Positions 37,297 to 46,747 of a stretch of 52,543 nucleotides of DNA are shown one piece after another (position 1 is the stretch's first letter; every line of letters begins with the position of its first letter). Below the pieces are notes generated by a model. The model was not told where the DNA came from. It saw only the letters and a program-made list of their open reading frames with translations, and ran no database searches. This DNA is from [Borrelia] finlandensis (GTDB taxonomy: Bacteria > Spirochaetota > Spirochaetia > Borreliales > Borreliaceae), in assembly GCF_000181875.2 (NCBI RefSeq), contig NC_012247.1, positions 1 to 52,543 of the forward strand. Direction: 5' to 3'. A program made the translations under genes and the position numbers.

Positions 37297-37731
37297 AAAA
37301 TCCTCTCCTTATAAGTGTTACTTTTAAATTAAGTAAAAGTAATAAAAATGTAGAAAAATTGCAATTTACATTTTACCAAAAACTTAAAATTTTAGTCAAA
37401 TTACAGTGCTTCTCATTGCATGCGGAATTTGGGATGTAGAGTGGCTGTAAGGAGTAGAAGTGGCAATTTCTAAGGGGGTCGGACAATAAAGATAATATAC
37501 TTTAACTGATATATAGCAAAGACTATGAAATTTAATTTGTATGTGTTTTGTAGTCTCTTGTAATGACCCGACCATTTGCAATGGAGAGATTTTCAAGAGT
37601 TGTTTAAAATTACATTCGAGTTTTGTTACTATGTAATCCAAAATTTAACAAAATTAATTATTTAAATCTTTAAAAAATTGTATATAATAGGTATTGCATT
37701 ATCTTTGAGATTTATGGAGTAGGAGTAAATT
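37297..37731 (+). promoter_or_regulatory. erp promoter and operator region
   Basis: A 435-base gap between the divergent recombinase and erp genes. TATAAT at 37683-37688 with a TTTAAA-type -35 (about 37661) precedes the ATG by about 43 bases, and AGGAG at 37722 is the ribosome site. GTTAC and similar GTnAC pentamers (37625-37629) match the known EbfC site. The stretch 37400-37580 is relatively GC-rich and not coding in a convincing way. Confidence 0.65.
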
Positions 37732-38256
37732 ATGAATAAAAAAATGTTTATTATTTGTGCAGTTTTTGTACTGATAAGTTCTTGTGGAAATTTTAGAAGT
37801 AGTTTAAGTGATCAGGGTGGCTTAAGTGGGCAAGCAAGTAGTGATACAATAAAATTCTCTGAATTTACTGTAAATATTAAAAACAAAAAAGACAATAATG
37901 GGGATTGGAGCAACTTAGGAACTTTGGTTATAAGAAAAGAAGAAGATGGCATTGAAACAGGTTTAAATGTTGGGGGACATTCAGCTACATTCTTTTCATT
38001 AAAAGAGTCAGAAGTTAATAACTTTGTAAAAGCAATGACTAAAGGTGGATCATTTAAAACTAGTTTGTATTATGGATACAAGGAGGAACAAAGCAGCACA
38101 AATGGTATCAAAGGCAAAGAGATAACAATAAAGATAGAAACTATTAATAATTCTGAACATATTACATTTTCAGGAGATAAAACTAATAACGGTTCAGGAG
38201 ATAAAGTCGCTGAATATGCAATACCACTAGAAGAACTTAAGAAAAATTTAAAATAG
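37732..38256 (+). CDS. erp: OspE-family Erp lipoprotein (factor H binding type)
   Basis: 174 residues: signal MNKKMFIICAVFVLISSC (Cys18), tether with SLSDQGGLSGQ, then the compact OspE domain (KFSEFTVNIKNKKDNNGDWS, LGTLVIRKEEDGIETGLNVG, SLYYGYKEEQ, YAIPLEELKKNLK). OspE-type Erps bind complement factor H at the cell surface. First gene of the pair, 27 bases before the OspF-like gene. Confidence 0.9.
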   Translation: MNKKMFIICAVFVLISSCGNFRSSLSDQGGLSGQASSDTIKFSEFTVNIKNKKDNNGDWSNLGTLVIRKEEDGIETGLNVGGHSATFFSLKESEVNNFVKAMTKGGSFKTSLYYGYKEEQSSTNGIKGKEITIKIETINNSEHITFSGDKTNNGSGDKVAEYAIPLEELKKNLK

Positions 38257-38283
38257 AAGTTCAAATTATAGGAGAGGATAATT

Positions 38284-39060
38284 ATGAATAAAAAAATGTT
38301 TGTTATTTTTGCTGTTTTTGCACTGATAAGTTCTTGCAAGAATTATGCAAGTAGTAAAGATTTAAAAAATCTAGAACAAAATGTAAAAGGAAAAGTTGAG
38401 GGATTTTTAGAGGCAAAAAAAGAAGAGTTGGTTGGCGGTTTAAAAAAGCTTGGATTAGAAGCTTATTCAAAAGTTAAAGAAGAATTGATGCAAGCTGATG
38501 GACCACAAGGGCAACTACAAGAGCAAGTAGATCAAAATATTGATGAAGATTCAGAAGATTCAAAATTTAAAAAAGAGATTGAAGAAAAAATAAAAGGATT
38601 AAAAGAAAAGATAGATAAATCGGATGATAAAACTTCTCTTAATATGTATTCTGGCTATGAAGAAGAAGTGAAAAATTTAAGAGAAGAAGAAGAATTAGAG
38701 AAAAAATTAAAAGATAAAAAAGAAGACAGAGAAAAGCTTGAAAATAAATTAAAAGAACTTGAAAAATCTTTAAAAGAAAAAATAGAAAAAAGAAAAAAAG
38801 CTTTAGAAGAGGCTAAGCAAGAATTTGAAGAGTTTAAAAAACAAGTTAATGGTGCAACTGGACAAACTTATGGTAATCAAGTTCAAAGTCAAGGGAAAGT
38901 TGGTGGGCAAGCGTGGACAAAAGCTAAAAATTTAGGATTAAATGTAAGTTATTCTAGTGATAATGGGACTGATAGTAATGATTTTGCAAAAAAAGTTATA
39001 GAAGATACACTTAAAAAGATTGAAGAAGAGCTTAAAAATAATGGAGAAGAGGCTGTGTAA
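38284..39060 (+). CDS. erp: OspF-family Erp lipoprotein
   Basis: 258 residues: signal with Cys18 (LISSCKNYASSKDLKNLEQN), VEGFLEAKKEELVGGLKKLG, a long Lys/Glu coiled coil (about 105-185), then the C-terminal OspF domain (FEEFKKQVNGATG, GGQAWTKAKNLGL, VIEDTLKKIEEELKNN). OspF-type proteins bind heparan sulfate. Co-transcribed with the ospE-type gene. The erp remnants at 881, 4872 and 18235 derive from this family. Confidence 0.9.
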   Translation: MNKKMFVIFAVFALISSCKNYASSKDLKNLEQNVKGKVEGFLEAKKEELVGGLKKLGLEAYSKVKEELMQADGPQGQLQEQVDQNIDEDSEDSKFKKEIEEKIKGLKEKIDKSDDKTSLNMYSGYEEEVKNLREEEELEKKLKDKKEDREKLENKLKELEKSLKEKIEKRKKALEEAKQEFEEFKKQVNGATGQTYGNQVQSQGKVGGQAWTKAKNLGLNVSYSSDNGTDSNDFAKKVIEDTLKKIEEELKNNGEEAV

Positions 39061-39107
39061 GAAAAAAAAGAATAAAACAAATGGTTTTTAAAGCATAAAT
39101 TATGATA

Positions 39108-39137
39108 AACAAGACTAACAACTAGTCTTGTTTTTTT
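39108..39137 (+). terminator. Rho-independent terminator of the erp pair
   Basis: AACAAGACTA, 5-base loop, TAGTCTTGTT, then seven T. Perfect arms, about 48 bases past the stop. Confidence 0.85.
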
Positions 39138-39188
39138 ATCTAAGATATTTTATAAACTAAAAATAACAAAGTTATTGTCCAAGATATC

Positions 39189-39671
39189 ATGTTTTTGATA
39201 TATTATTATATAGATAATATGCATGCTAATAAAATTTCAGATTTTTATGATAATTTAGATAAGGAAACACACATCGCTTATAAAATAATAAATGACCCTT
39301 TAGGACCACCCACAAAAGAATTTATTAAATGGGTTTTAAAAGATGGATATCTAATAGAAAAATATAGAAGTTCTAAAAATGTTGAGATTAATTATAGCTA
39401 CAAGGAAGGAATATTAGAAAAATGTTTGGAAAAATTAGGAGAAGATAAGTCCATCGATCTTTTATTTTTTGTTAGTTATATTTTTTATAAGATAATACGA
39501 AAAGTATCGAAACGAAACCAACTACATGCGATTGAAGATTTTAAAGATATGTTATTTATGAGCATACACTATTATGATAAGGGAATTTTCACAAGTAATA
39601 ATTTTATGCATGAAGTGAAATATTTTTACAAACTTATAAAGTCAAAGTCAAGGTTTATCAAAATACAATAA
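39189..39671 (+). CDS. Unknown cp32 protein between erp and terminase genes
   Basis: 160 residues, helical, with aromatic-rich patches (LLFFVSYIFYKIIRKV) and KEFIKWVLKDGYLIEKY. The ATG at 39219 (MHANKISDFYDNLDKETH) may be the true start, as the first ten residues look like chance and no ribosome site is seen for either. Lies in the usual cp32 slot after erp. Function unknown. Confidence 0.6.
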   Translation: MFLIYYYIDNMHANKISDFYDNLDKETHIAYKIINDPLGPPTKEFIKWVLKDGYLIEKYRSSKNVEINYSYKEGILEKCLEKLGEDKSIDLLFFVSYIFYKIIRKVSKRNQLHAIEDFKDMLFMSIHYYDKGIFTSNNFMHEVKYFYKLIKSKSRFIKIQ

Positions 39672-39679
39672 ATTAGTGA

Positions 39680-39717
39680 GCTGCTATTTCCATAATCTTT
39701 GATTTAGAAATAGCAGC
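39680..39717. repeat. Perfect hairpin and dispersed repeat copy 3
   Basis: GCTGCTATTTC, 16-base loop, GAAATAGCAGC. The loop carries the ATAATCTTTGATTTA core found in the other orientation at 4345-4390 and 12405-12435. No T tail, so possibly an RNA processing or protein site rather than a terminator. Confidence 0.6.
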
Positions 39718-39854
39718 GAGCTAAATCAATAAAAGCCAATAAATATTAAATACTTCCCATAAATATCAACAAGAAGTTGTAAGTTTATGTTAATAACTTA
39801 TAAATTGCTTTACTATTTAGAGTAATAATTTGTTAATTTTGTTACTTTGGGGCA

Positions 39855-40427
39855 ATGTTTTTGAAAAAAGTTAAACGTTCTTTTGATGATTATGTTGCGT
39901 ACTTTAGAGAAGGATCATTAAGTGATAAAGAAATAGCAGCTAAACTTGGAGTTTCTAGGGTAAATGTGTGGAGAATGAGACAAAAATGGGAGAGTGGGAA
40001 GATTTCTGTTAATGAGGACTCTAGAGTAACAATTAGTGAGGATACTTTTGAACACCTTGTAGCACGAACTTTTAAATCTGAAGTTAAAGCCAAAAAAGTT
40101 AAAGGCGAATTGGATTTAGAGCGCGCTAATTTAGAATTAGGGTTTATACGTGCATTCAAACAATATTCTAGTATTGAACTTGCTAGTATGCTTTCAAAAA
40201 TAGACGATTTAAGATTTAAAATTGACTCTTTAAATAAACAATGTAACAAGAAAAATGCAAAATGTGTTAATGAAAATATTAATTCTTTAAAAGTTGAGCT
40301 TAATGATCTTATAAAAGAGTGTTCAATAAGAGAAATGGAGCTTTACTATGAATGTATGAAAAGACTTGCTGCTGCTCATGAAGTTGATAGTAAAAGTAAT
40401 TATAAAAGTAGTAAAGGACACAAGTGA
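39855..40427 (+). CDS. DUF603 protein, probable small terminase subunit
   Basis: 190 residues. The N-terminal helix-turn-helix is clear: LSDKEIAAKLGVSRVNVWRM (residues about 21-40). Coiled coil follows (IDDLRFKIDSLNKQC). Directly upstream of and overlapping the large terminase gene, the canonical small-terminase place; such proteins bind the packaging site. Confidence 0.8.
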   Translation: MFLKKVKRSFDDYVAYFREGSLSDKEIAAKLGVSRVNVWRMRQKWESGKISVNEDSRVTISEDTFEHLVARTFKSEVKAKKVKGELDLERANLELGFIRAFKQYSSIELASMLSKIDDLRFKIDSLNKQCNKKNAKCVNENINSLKVELNDLIKECSIREMELYYECMKRLAAAHEVDSKSNYKSSKGHK

Positions 40428-41776
40428 ACTTATATCAAACAAAACTTTTTACAACACTTCAAAAGCAATACAAAAATCAGTTTGGAGTTGATATATCACA
40501 ATTTGTTAAGCCAACAAACTCTTTAATTTATTTTGATCAGTTTGAAAAAGAACATTTAACCGTAAAGCAAAATAGGGTAATAAAAAGCATTCAAAAGAAC
40601 AATGAAAAGAAAATTATACTAAGCGGTGGTATAGCTAGTGGCAAAACGTATCTTGCATGTTATCTGTTTATTAAAAGTTTACTTTCCAATAAAAAGCTAT
40701 ACTCTAGTGATACTAATAATTTCATTATTGGAAATTCTCAGCGTTCAGTTGAAGTAAATGTTTTGGGTCAATTTGAAAAGCTATGTAAACTTCTTGATAT
40801 TTCTTATATCCCCAGACATACAAACAATTCATATATACTGATTGATTCACTTCGTATTAATTTGTATGGAGGGGATAAGGCAAGTGATTTTGAAAGGTTT
40901 AGAGGTAGTAATTCGGCACTTATTTTTGTTAATGAGGCTACTACTTTACACAAACAAACTTTAGAGGAAGTATTAAAAAGACTTAGATGTGGGCAAGAAA
41001 CTATTATTTTTGATACTAATCCGGACCATCCAGAACATTATTTTAAAACTGATTATATTGACAATGTAGCAACTTTTAAGACATATAATTTTACAACTTA
41101 TGATAATGTACTTTTAAGTAAAGGATTTATTGAAACTCAAGAGAAACTGTATAAAGAGATACCAACATACAAGGCAAGAGTTTTGCTAGGAGAATGGATA
41201 GCAAGCACCGACTCAATTTTTACACAAATTAATATTACCCAAGATTATGTGTTTACTAGCCCAATAGCATATTTGGATCCAGCATTTAGCATTGGGGGCG
41301 ACAATACTGCTTTATGTGTTATGGAGCGGGTTGATGACAAATATTATGCTTTTGTATTTCAAGACCAAAGACCAGCCAATGATCCTTATATTATGAATAT
41401 GGTAAAAACTGTATTAGAGAATTTCAATGTAAAAACACTTTACTTAGAGGATAGAGATAATACTAAAGGTGCTGGTGCATTGACTCTTGAATATATGACT
41501 CTTAGGAACAACATGAATCACAAATTTAGAATTGTGCCGATTAAACCAAAGTCCAATAAATTTAGCAGAATAACATCGTTAATTACATCGTTTACTTACA
41601 AGAAACTTTACATTGCAAAATACAGTAGTTCTTCTGTATTTAATGATATTTACGCTTATAAAGGGGATAACAAAACCCATGATGATGCACTTGACGCAAT
41701 ATCTGCGGCATATTTAATTTTGTCTTTAGGATATAAAGAGAGAAGTATCCATTTTGGCAATCAAATATTTTTGTAA
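40424..41776 (+). CDS. Phage terminase large subunit (Terminase_3 type)
   Basis: 450 residues from a GTG overlapping the previous stop (GTGA). ATPase: Walker A SGGIASGKTY (68-75) and Walker B ALIFVNEATT. Nuclease: YLDPAFSIGGDNTALCV, LYLEDRDNTKGAG and HDDALDAISAAYLI supply the acidic cluster. Packages cp32 DNA into phiBB-1 heads. Intact. Confidence 0.9.
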   Translation: MNLYQTKLFTTLQKQYKNQFGVDISQFVKPTNSLIYFDQFEKEHLTVKQNRVIKSIQKNNEKKIILSGGIASGKTYLACYLFIKSLLSNKKLYSSDTNNFIIGNSQRSVEVNVLGQFEKLCKLLDISYIPRHTNNSYILIDSLRINLYGGDKASDFERFRGSNSALIFVNEATTLHKQTLEEVLKRLRCGQETIIFDTNPDHPEHYFKTDYIDNVATFKTYNFTTYDNVLLSKGFIETQEKLYKEIPTYKARVLLGEWIASTDSIFTQINITQDYVFTSPIAYLDPAFSIGGDNTALCVMERVDDKYYAFVFQDQRPANDPYIMNMVKTVLENFNVKTLYLEDRDNTKGAGALTLEYMTLRNNMNHKFRIVPIKPKSNKFSRITSLITSFTYKKLYIAKYSSSSVFNDIYAYKGDNKTHDDALDAISAAYLILSLGYKERSIHFGNQIFL

Positions 41777-41782
41777 ATTTTA

Positions 41783-41811
41783 TTGACAAAAATATTAGTT
41801 TTTGCTATTAT
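41783..41811 (+). promoter_or_regulatory. Strong promoter of the virion operon
   Basis: TTGACA (41783-41788), exactly 17 bases, TATTAT (41806-41811): the best sigma-70 match seen in the window. It lies just after the terminase stop and about 44 bases before the portal start, and likely drives the late structural genes. The spacer sequence AAAATATTAGTTTTTGC closely resembles the ERF/exonuclease leader. Confidence 0.75.
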
Positions 41812-41854
41812 ACACGTAATTTAATTAAGAAAATTAAGAATAAGAAATAAAAAA

Positions 41855-43078
41855 GTGTGTAATTTAAGAAAAGCAAAACTAGTAGATAAAGTAAGTGCAT
41901 TAGAACTATATCGATATTCGATATTTTTTAGAAATTACATTGAAAATGTAGCAGAAGACTGTCTCAAGAACGGACTTGTTCTTGAGAGTACTGGTCGCAA
42001 TGTTAGTGAGGCAGAACTTTCTAGATTAAAGGTGCAACTTAAGAATGCGCTTTTAAATTGTATTATAAGCTTCCGTTTTCATGGAATTGGATATGTTTTA
42101 GTAAAAACTAAAGATACACTACTAGACCTTGAAGAACCCGTCAATATAGAGCTACCTATTGGATTTGAATACCTTGATCATGAATCTGTAAGAGATTTGG
42201 GGGTTGATTTTGATCATATAACTTATAAAGTAAAAGCCAATAATAATGGCAATTCTTTAGATGCAGTTAAAATACACAAAAGCCGACTCATAATATATGA
42301 AAATTTCGATTATATCTTAAAAAGATATGTTCCGTGTTATACGGAAAGTTTTTTGTTAGATATTTATTTATTTGAAAAGATATACGTTGAAATAGAAAAA
42401 CGTATTGAGAATCACAATTTTTTATTTTATAAAGATGAATCTTTAGTACAACTACAAGATGCACTCTCAAGTGCTACAACTTCTTTAAGTGCACTTACTC
42501 AAGGCAGTAGTGATAAAGGAAGTGGTATTTTATCTGGATTTTTAAGAAAACAGAATTCAAGCAATCATAGTAAAGATATTTCTAATTTACGCAGCCTTAA
42601 TGACTCGTTAGCTAACGAACTTGCTAGGCTTAAAAGCAATCTTAACAATGAGGGGATGTTTTATACAGCAACTCCTAGCGCTAGTTTAGAGGTTATTAAG
42701 TATGATCTTAGCTATCTAAAAGAAGCCCTAGCATTAATTAAAGCAAAAATTGGTGCTGATACTAAAGAACCGCTAACTAGAAGTTTCAACGAGCAGGCTA
42801 AAGGACTCGGGAATGATGGTAAAGGTGATAGGAGTAATTATTATGATTTTCTAAAAGGCGTACAAGAACAAGTTGAGAATTCTTGTAATTTGAAACTTGC
42901 TAAATATTTTGGCCTTGATATGAGATTTAATTCACTGATTATGTTGAGCGAAGATCAAAAAGTAGAAAGAGACATAAAGCTAATTGAGCTTTACAGCAAA
43001 TATAACGAGCTTATACAAAGTAGCTCCTTTAATAACGAGGAGCTAGCTATTTTAAAAGAAAAATTATTCTCATTTTGA
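41855..43078 (+). CDS. Phage portal protein
   Basis: 407 residues from GTG. Contains LYRYSIFFRNYIENVAEDCL, IGYVLVKTKDTLLDLEEPVN, ESFLLDIYLFEKIYVEIEKR and AKIGADTKEPLTRSFNEQAKG followed by YYDFLKGVQEQVE, the layout of portal proteins of the DUF1073/phage_portal type. Position between terminase and capsid genes supports it. Confidence 0.75.
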   Translation: MCNLRKAKLVDKVSALELYRYSIFFRNYIENVAEDCLKNGLVLESTGRNVSEAELSRLKVQLKNALLNCIISFRFHGIGYVLVKTKDTLLDLEEPVNIELPIGFEYLDHESVRDLGVDFDHITYKVKANNNGNSLDAVKIHKSRLIIYENFDYILKRYVPCYTESFLLDIYLFEKIYVEIEKRIENHNFLFYKDESLVQLQDALSSATTSLSALTQGSSDKGSGILSGFLRKQNSSNHSKDISNLRSLNDSLANELARLKSNLNNEGMFYTATPSASLEVIKYDLSYLKEALALIKAKIGADTKEPLTRSFNEQAKGLGNDGKGDRSNYYDFLKGVQEQVENSCNLKLAKYFGLDMRFNSLIMLSEDQKVERDIKLIELYSKYNELIQSSSFNNEELAILKEKLFSF

Positions 43079-43094
43079 GAAAAGGAGTTAAAAA

Positions 43095-43790
43095 GTGATT
43101 GAAAATGAAGAAAAAGAAGACTTGCAGGTACACGTAAAAGAAGAACAGCAAGTTAAATCTGATACTAAGATTATAAGTTTTGGTGAATATGAAGAGTATA
43201 TGCGCCTTAAAGAACAAGCAAATAATGTAAAACCTAAAGAGATAAACCGTGATTTAAGTATAAATGAGCGAATAACAAAAGAACTTGCAGAAGTTGAAGA
43301 GAGAGAACGCGTTGAAAAGCAATTATTACTGGAAGCAGATCGTATAAATGAAATTGATACTCTAGCAAAAGCACATCTTAGCAATCATTTTAATAAAGAA
43401 GTGCTTTTAGCAAAAGGATACACTCTAAAAGACATTATGCAAGCACAACGCAGAGAACTTGTTCGCAAATTTGTTCCAATTGAGCAAATTAAAGCTATTT
43501 CTAAAGTAGCAGACATAACCCATATTGATGGGGAGATACTAGAACAACTTGTTTCTTTAGCTAAAGTCAACATCAAGTTAAGAAAAAATGCGAATAGCAA
43601 TTCTTCTTCTGTTGATTCTATTAAAGGCAATATTGTTACTAAATCAGAAGAAAGAGTAAGTTTGCTTGATTCTAATTTTGTTCCAATTAATTTTACAGAA
43701 TTTGTACAAGCTATTAGTAATACTTACAAGCAAAGACGAATGCAATTTTATGAAAACTTGAAAAGAAATAAAAGAACAAGTATTGCGTAA
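43095..43790 (+). CDS. DUF1357 protein, probable scaffold or head-assembly protein
   Basis: 231 residues from a GTG eight bases after AAAGGAG. Very charged N-terminal half (EEREREVEKQ-like), then HFNKEVLLAKGYTLKDIMQA and a C-terminal Arg-rich tail (KQRRMQFYENLKRNKRTSIA). Charge, size and place between portal and capsid suit a scaffold; inference only. Confidence 0.65.
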   Translation: MIENEEKEDLQVHVKEEQQVKSDTKIISFGEYEEYMRLKEQANNVKPKEINRDLSINERITKELAEVEERERVEKQLLLEADRINEIDTLAKAHLSNHFNKEVLLAKGYTLKDIMQAQRRELVRKFVPIEQIKAISKVADITHIDGEILEQLVSLAKVNIKLRKNANSNSSSVDSIKGNIVTKSEERVSLLDSNFVPINFTEFVQAISNTYKQRRMQFYENLKRNKRTSIA

Positions 43791-43802
43791 AAGGAGTTTT
43801 CA

Positions 43803-44360
43803 ATGAGTGATATTACTAAAATTAAACAAGAGTTTGATAAAAAAGTTGCCGAAATACGTGCATTAATGAAAAATCCACAACAAGACACCAGTTTATTAGG
43901 TAATTCTTTAGAATTTAGAGATAAAAACTTAATTTATTCCAATTCTGGTGGAGTTCTCACTAGTAGTAAAGACAAAATAGAAAATTATCCTGCTAAGGGT
44001 TATCCATACAAGCGTGGAGTAAAGCTTAGTTTTAGTGCTGATGGTACAACAGAACTTGAGGTTGAGGCTGGTGGTGGTGAAGACTTATATGGAATATGCA
44101 CTGATATAGATGAATATACTGGTATGGCAACTGTAATTCCAATTACAAACAATTTTACCGGGTATTTAACTTTTAAGAAAAATGGAAACGGTGTAAACCC
44201 GGGGGATAAGCTGCATTTTAATCAACATGGAGAGCTTGAAAAAACTACGGGGGGAGAAAAATCTGTTAATGCCGTAGCCCTTTCAAAAGTACATAAATTA
44301 ACAGAAGAGTTATTTATAGTTCTTGTTAGTGTTTTTGGAAATAGAGCTTTAAAAGGGTAG
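43803..44360 (+). CDS. DUF228 virion-associated protein (first)
   Basis: 185 residues: EFDKKVAEIRALMKNPQQDT, GYPYKRGVKLSFS, GGGEDLYGICTDIDEYTGMA and NNFTGYLTFKKNG, ending in VLVSVFGNRALKG. First of three tandem paralogues with the same signature. Its counterpart is absent from the minus arm because that arm begins within the next gene. Confidence 0.75.
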   Translation: MSDITKIKQEFDKKVAEIRALMKNPQQDTSLLGNSLEFRDKNLIYSNSGGVLTSSKDKIENYPAKGYPYKRGVKLSFSADGTTELEVEAGGGEDLYGICTDIDEYTGMATVIPITNNFTGYLTFKKNGNGVNPGDKLHFNQHGELEKTTGGEKSVNAVALSKVHKLTEELFIVLVSVFGNRALKG

Positions 44361-44367
44361 TTAAATT

Positions 44368-45159
44368 ATGGATTTAAAAGGTAAAGGGCAAGCTAAAGGT
44401 CCTAATTCTAATGATAATTTACAATTAGGTTTAGAAACAGAAGTTCCAGTCGCAGCTCCTAGAGCTAAGCGTCAAGCAAGACAAGTTGAAGAGGATGTAG
44501 AAGTGAAAGATCCTTATTTTGATTCTGTTGAGGAACTTGACGATATTCTTTTGAAATTCAAAAGATATTCAAAATCAATGAGCTCGATTGAAAATAAGGT
44601 TTTTGGTAATTCTGGCGGTTGTTTTAAATCAAAGAATGAGCGAGTTAATGCTTATTCCTTTGCATGTTCAAGCTTTACAGACAAAATAGAAGAATATTTT
44701 TACGATCCAAAAAATAGTTTTCCATACAAGCGTGGGGTCAAACTTGTTCCAAAAGAGAATTCTGTATATGTTGAGATTGGTGCTGATACTGATCTATATG
44801 GCATATGTGTTGATGTATGTGAGTTTAGTTGCATAGCATATGTTTTGCCAATTACCAATAACTTTGAAGGGTACCTTGTGACAAGAAACCCAAATATAAA
44901 AGCAGGAGAAATATTAGACATTAATGCTGATGGGGTTATTATCAAGGCTGGAGGTGGACGTCCAACTGTAATTAATGCGTATGCATTATCTGATTCATTT
45001 ACAATCAATTTTGTATCTGAAGATAAGGATTCAAAGCGGGCTCAAGCTAGAGGGCCCAAAGAGAATTATTCCATCAATTTGATAAAAGTTACAGTTTTTG
45101 GAAACAGAGGACTTGAAAAAGAAGTGTTTGCTCATGCTGTTTCGGGCGTAGGGGGATAA
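44368..45159 (+). CDS. DUF228 virion-associated protein (second, extended)
   Basis: 263 residues, longer than its neighbours because of an N-terminal about 80-residue extension (APRAKRQARQVEEDVEVKD). The core has FPYKRGVKLVPKENSVYVEI, TDLYGICVDVCEFSCIAYVL and NNFEGYLVTRNPNIKAGEIL. The breakpoint of the inverted duplication falls inside it at 44854. Confidence 0.75.
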   Translation: MDLKGKGQAKGPNSNDNLQLGLETEVPVAAPRAKRQARQVEEDVEVKDPYFDSVEELDDILLKFKRYSKSMSSIENKVFGNSGGCFKSKNERVNAYSFACSSFTDKIEEYFYDPKNSFPYKRGVKLVPKENSVYVEIGADTDLYGICVDVCEFSCIAYVLPITNNFEGYLVTRNPNIKAGEILDINADGVIIKAGGGRPTVINAYALSDSFTINFVSEDKDSKRAQARGPKENYSINLIKVTVFGNRGLEKEVFAHAVSGVGG

Positions 45160-45174
45160 AAAGGAGGTAATTGA

Positions 45175-45750
45175 ATGGCAAATACAACACAATTAGTAAA
45201 AGATTATCAAGAAAATCGTAATAAACTAGAAAAGTTAATGAAAAATCCACAGCATTATGCTGGTTTGCTTAGCAATTCTTTAGAGTTTAGAGACAAAAAC
45301 GTGCAATTTTTTGCTTTTGGAGGTACTAGAAGCAGTAAGTTTGACAAACTGGAAAATCATCCATTTTTGGGGTATCCGTACAAGCGCGGGGTCAAAAGAG
45401 TTATTCAAGAAGAAAAACCAAATGAAATTCATTATGAGCCTCATGTTGAGGCCGGTGGTGAAGAAGACTTATATGGAATATGTATTGATGTAGATGAATT
45501 TAGTAAAACAGCTACTATTGTTCCAATTACAAATAATTTTGAGGGATATTTAGTGGCAAAAGATTCTACGGTTAAAGTAAAAGACAAGCTTGTTTTTAAT
45601 AAAGACGGAGCGCTTGAAAAGGTTAATGGAGCGCCTCCAAATAAGGCAACTATTAATGCAACAGCATTGTCTGATGCAAAGCAAATTAGCAATGATGTTT
45701 ATTTGGTAAAAGTAGCAGTATTTGGAAATAAGGCCATAAGTAAAAATTAA
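45175..45750 (+). CDS. DUF228 virion-associated protein (third)
   Basis: 191 residues, MANTTQLVKDYQENRNKLEK start after AAGGAGG. Family signature YPYKRGVKRVIQ, EEDLYGICIDVDEFSKTATI and NNFEGYLVAKDST. Close to the minus-arm copy at 25509-26084, with scattered substitutions (GGGEDL there, GGEEDL here). Confidence 0.75.
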   Translation: MANTTQLVKDYQENRNKLEKLMKNPQHYAGLLSNSLEFRDKNVQFFAFGGTRSSKFDKLENHPFLGYPYKRGVKRVIQEEKPNEIHYEPHVEAGGEEDLYGICIDVDEFSKTATIVPITNNFEGYLVAKDSTVKVKDKLVFNKDGALEKVNGAPPNKATINATALSDAKQISNDVYLVKVAVFGNKAISKN

Positions 45751-45771
45751 TTATATTTTGGAGGATTGAAT

Positions 45772-46728
45772 ATGGAATTATTTGATGAAAATTATTATGC
45801 AAAAGCTGTAGCCAATATTATAGGAGAAGTTAAAGATCCTATAATGTATAAATGGTTTTTACCCGATCAAATTGAAGATGTTGATCTTCAAATGGGTTAT
45901 CAAAGAACTGTAAAGTGGGACGCATTTTTAAATGCTAATCCTACAACTATTGCCAATGAGGTTAATACTATCTCAACTATTGGGTTTAGTTCTGAAGTGG
46001 TTAGACTTAATTATCTAAAATTACAGTACAAGTTTAGGCACTTAAAGCAGACATCTGAAAAATTTTACACTTCAGACTCATATATTGGAGATATTAATAA
46101 TAATCTACTTCCTTTCGCTCAAGCTTATAAACTTGCAAGCAGTGAAATTATTAAACTTATTAATCATTTTGTATTAACGGGGACTGTTTCAATTCAAAAA
46201 GATGGAAAAAATCAAAAACGTCTACTTCCTAATATGTATGGACTACTTAATATGCCCGAACAGATAAAAGAAGAAGTTAACAATACTGATAAGGACAAGA
46301 TGGACAAAATATTTGAAAAAATTGAGGCTGGACTTTCAAAGCTAGAGTTAGGAGATGAATTTTCTACACCTATGATGGTAATAGTTGATCCTGCGACTTC
46401 ATTGAAATTGGTAAAACCATATTCACCAGCAGCACCAGCAATAAGTTGTGAAAAATGGGAGGATGTTTTGATTCAAACTATTAAGGCTATTAATAATAGA
46501 GAAGATGTTTATATTGAAACTTCAAACTTATTAAAACATCAAATACTTATTTACCCATTAAATCCGGAACTCATTAAATTTAAACCTAGTAAGTATATGT
46601 TGCCTACACCTAATGAACAAGTTGATAAAGACTCAACTGATATTGCTCATTCATACATTGATTTTGTTTTAGGCGGACTACTTGCTACTAAAAAAACTAT
46701 TTTACAAGTACACATTAAACAATCTTAA
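45772..46728 (+). CDS. Probable major capsid protein
   Basis: The ATG at 45772 has TTTGGAGG upstream; a TTG two codons earlier is less likely. 318 residues: MELFDENYYAKAVANIIGEV, WFLPDQIEDVDLQMGYQRTV, SDSYIGDINNNLLPFAQAYK, PMMVIVDPATSLKLVKPYSP, YIETSNLLKHQILIYPLNPE. Length, lack of motifs and place after the DUF228 cluster suggest the coat protein. The C-terminus (LGGLLATKKTILQVHIKQS) is replaced in the minus arm by the neighbouring protein. Confidence 0.65.
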   Translation: MELFDENYYAKAVANIIGEVKDPIMYKWFLPDQIEDVDLQMGYQRTVKWDAFLNANPTTIANEVNTISTIGFSSEVVRLNYLKLQYKFRHLKQTSEKFYTSDSYIGDINNNLLPFAQAYKLASSEIIKLINHFVLTGTVSIQKDGKNQKRLLPNMYGLLNMPEQIKEEVNNTDKDKMDKIFEKIEAGLSKLELGDEFSTPMMVIVDPATSLKLVKPYSPAAPAISCEKWEDVLIQTIKAINNREDVYIETSNLLKHQILIYPLNPELIKFKPSKYMLPTPNEQVDKDSTDIAHSYIDFVLGGLLATKKTILQVHIKQS

Positions 46729-46747
46729 GCAAATAAGGTAAGTTAAA

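Noticed and set aside
37396..37641. 81-codon minus-strand ORF in the erp promoter region
   Set aside because: No ribosome site, atypical composition; the stretch is better explained as regulatory DNA upstream of erp.
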